A stretch of 6,801 nucleotides of DNA from positions 1 to 6,801 of the forward strand of contig CAQLOA010000077.1 in assembly GCA_948829205.1 (NCBI GenBank). The letters run 5' to 3'. This DNA comes from an uncultured Eggerthellaceae bacterium (GTDB lineage: Bacteria > Actinomycetota > Coriobacteriia > Coriobacteriales > Eggerthellaceae). Shown here piece by piece: positions 5,975-6,801 of the stretch. Made by a program: the position numbers and the translations under genes. The notes beneath the pieces are model-generated. The model made no database searches and was not told the origin of the DNA. It was given only the letters and a program-made list of their open reading frames with translations. The first letter of the stretch is position 1. Each line of letters starts with the position of its first letter.

Positions 5975-6801
5975 ATGAAGGTCAAGCAGGTCAAGAAGGA
6001 CGGGAACGACGTAGTCCTCGAGGCGGTGGCCACCCCGCAGGACGTCGCCAAGGTGCTGCAGTTCGCCCAGGAAGGCTTCGCCAACTCCATGGGGCTCATG
6101 CCCGAGAAGGGCAAGACCGTGGCCCAGGTGGCCGAGGAGAAGATGGAAATCAAGAACCTCGACCAGATAGTCGCGAACGAGGCCGCCGCGGCACTGGTGC
6201 CCATGGCGCTCGACAAGCGCGACATCATCCCGGCGTACATGCCCAAGGTTGAGTCGGGCGACACCCTCGAGCGCGGCAAGGAGTACCGCTTCAGGCTCTC
6301 CGTGGCGCTGCGCCCCGAATACGAGCTGACGTCCTACGACCCGGTCACGGTCGAGGCCGTGAAGTTCTCGGTCGACGAGTCCGCGGTGCAGGCCGAGCTG
6401 GACAACATGCGCCAGCAGTACACGTCCTACGTGACCGACGAGTCGGCCGACGCCGACCACGTCTTGGCGCCTGGCGACTTCGTGAAGATAGCCATCGAGG
6501 CCACGGGCGAGGACGGCAAGTCCTTCCGCGGGCTTTCCACCACCGGGCGCACCTACGCCGTGGGCGCCGGGCACATGCCTGAAGGCTTCGACTCGCAGGT
6601 TCAGGGCATGAAGGTGGGGGAGAAGAAGTCCATCACGTTCGACGGCCCCTCCTTCGACGACGACTTCAACGAGACCACCGAGCGCGTGAACGCAGACGTC
6701 GAGATCCTCGAGCTGCTCGTCGAGCAGACCCCCGAGATCGACGACGAGTGGGGCTCGAAGAGCATGCCGTGGTTCAAGACCGCCGACGAGCTGAAGACCA
6801 G
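5975..6801 (+). CDS. tig: Trigger-factor-like chaperone with FKBP-type domain (3' end outside window)
   Basis: The frame opens at ATG 5975, 9 bases after a GGAG site (5962-5965), and runs unbroken to the window edge, giving 275 codons. Typical trigger factors have about 430-480 residues, so roughly the last third is missing. The order of domains fits trigger factor. Residues 1-115 resemble the ribosome-binding domain. Residues about 165-250 form an FKBP-type peptidyl-prolyl isomerase domain with F184-R-G, then G-H-M-P-E-G-F (199-205), then V-Q-G-M-K-V-G-E. A linker into the chaperone domain follows, with E-I-D-D-E-W in the place of the usual P-E-L-T-x-E-F. Trigger factor normally sits on L23 at the tunnel exit and shields new chains. 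Here the docking signature G-F-R-x-G-K-x-P is replaced by G-L-M-P-E-K-G-K-T (40-48), so ribosome binding is doubtful or altered. It could be the organism's only trigger factor in a lineage-specific form, or a second, free-acting chaperone. Confidence 0.85.
   Translation, partial: MKVKQVKKDGNDVVLEAVATPQDVAKVLQFAQEGFANSMGLMPEKGKTVAQVAEEKMEIKNLDQIVANEAAAALVPMALDKRDIIPAYMPKVESGDTLERGKEYRFRLSVALRPEYELTSYDPVTVEAVKFSVDESAVQAELDNMRQQYTSYVTDESADADHVLAPGDFVKIAIEATGEDGKSFRGLSTTGRTYAVGAGHMPEGFDSQVQGMKVGEKKSITFDGPSFDDDFNETTERVNADVEILELLVEQTPEIDDEWGSKSMPWFKTADELKT

Overview
The window is a GC-rich stretch of bacterial chromosome with every gene on the + strand. Its strong GC/third-position bias, compact layout and divergent trigger-factor form suggest an actinobacterium, most plausibly Coriobacteriia/Eggerthellaceae. 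That placement is an inference from composition and protein style. No 16S or other decisive marker is present.

Layout. Positions 1-122 are the C-terminal tail of elongation factor G (fusA). After only 34 bases comes the start of the S10 ribosomal operon: rpsJ (S10), rplC (L3), rplD (L4) and rplW (L23), tightly spaced and probably translationally coupled. tuf is not between fusA and rpsJ, where many bacteria have it. After rplW the expected rplB is missing. Instead there is a perfect 10-bp hairpin with a UUCG loop and a U-rich tail, which should terminate the ribosomal transcript. Next is a two-gene ABC transporter operon: a 1035-residue FtsX-type permease with a long extracellular coiled coil, then its MacB/LolD-type ATPase. 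The window ends inside a trigger-factor-like chaperone gene, which has its own extended -10 promoter.

How the genes work together. The first five genes serve translation: EF-G moves the ribosome, S10 also acts as NusE in antitermination, L3 and L4 build the peptidyl-transferase and exit-tunnel region, and L23 forms the tunnel rim where trigger factor docks. The ABC pair should form one membrane complex, of the type that exports substrates or uses ATP for mechanical work outside the membrane. Its substrate cannot be read from the sequence. The trigger-factor-like protein has a recognisable FKBP-type domain but lacks the canonical ribosome-docking loop, although L23 in the same window keeps its docking glutamate.

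Most of the window is ordinary housekeeping DNA. The points worth a second look are the S10 operon stopping after rplW with a transporter beside it, the altered docking loop of the chaperone, the coiled-coil permease, and a possible leaderless start for that permease. There is no stretch over 300 bases without a gene, and I found no tRNA, rRNA, CRISPR array, insertion sequence or attachment site.
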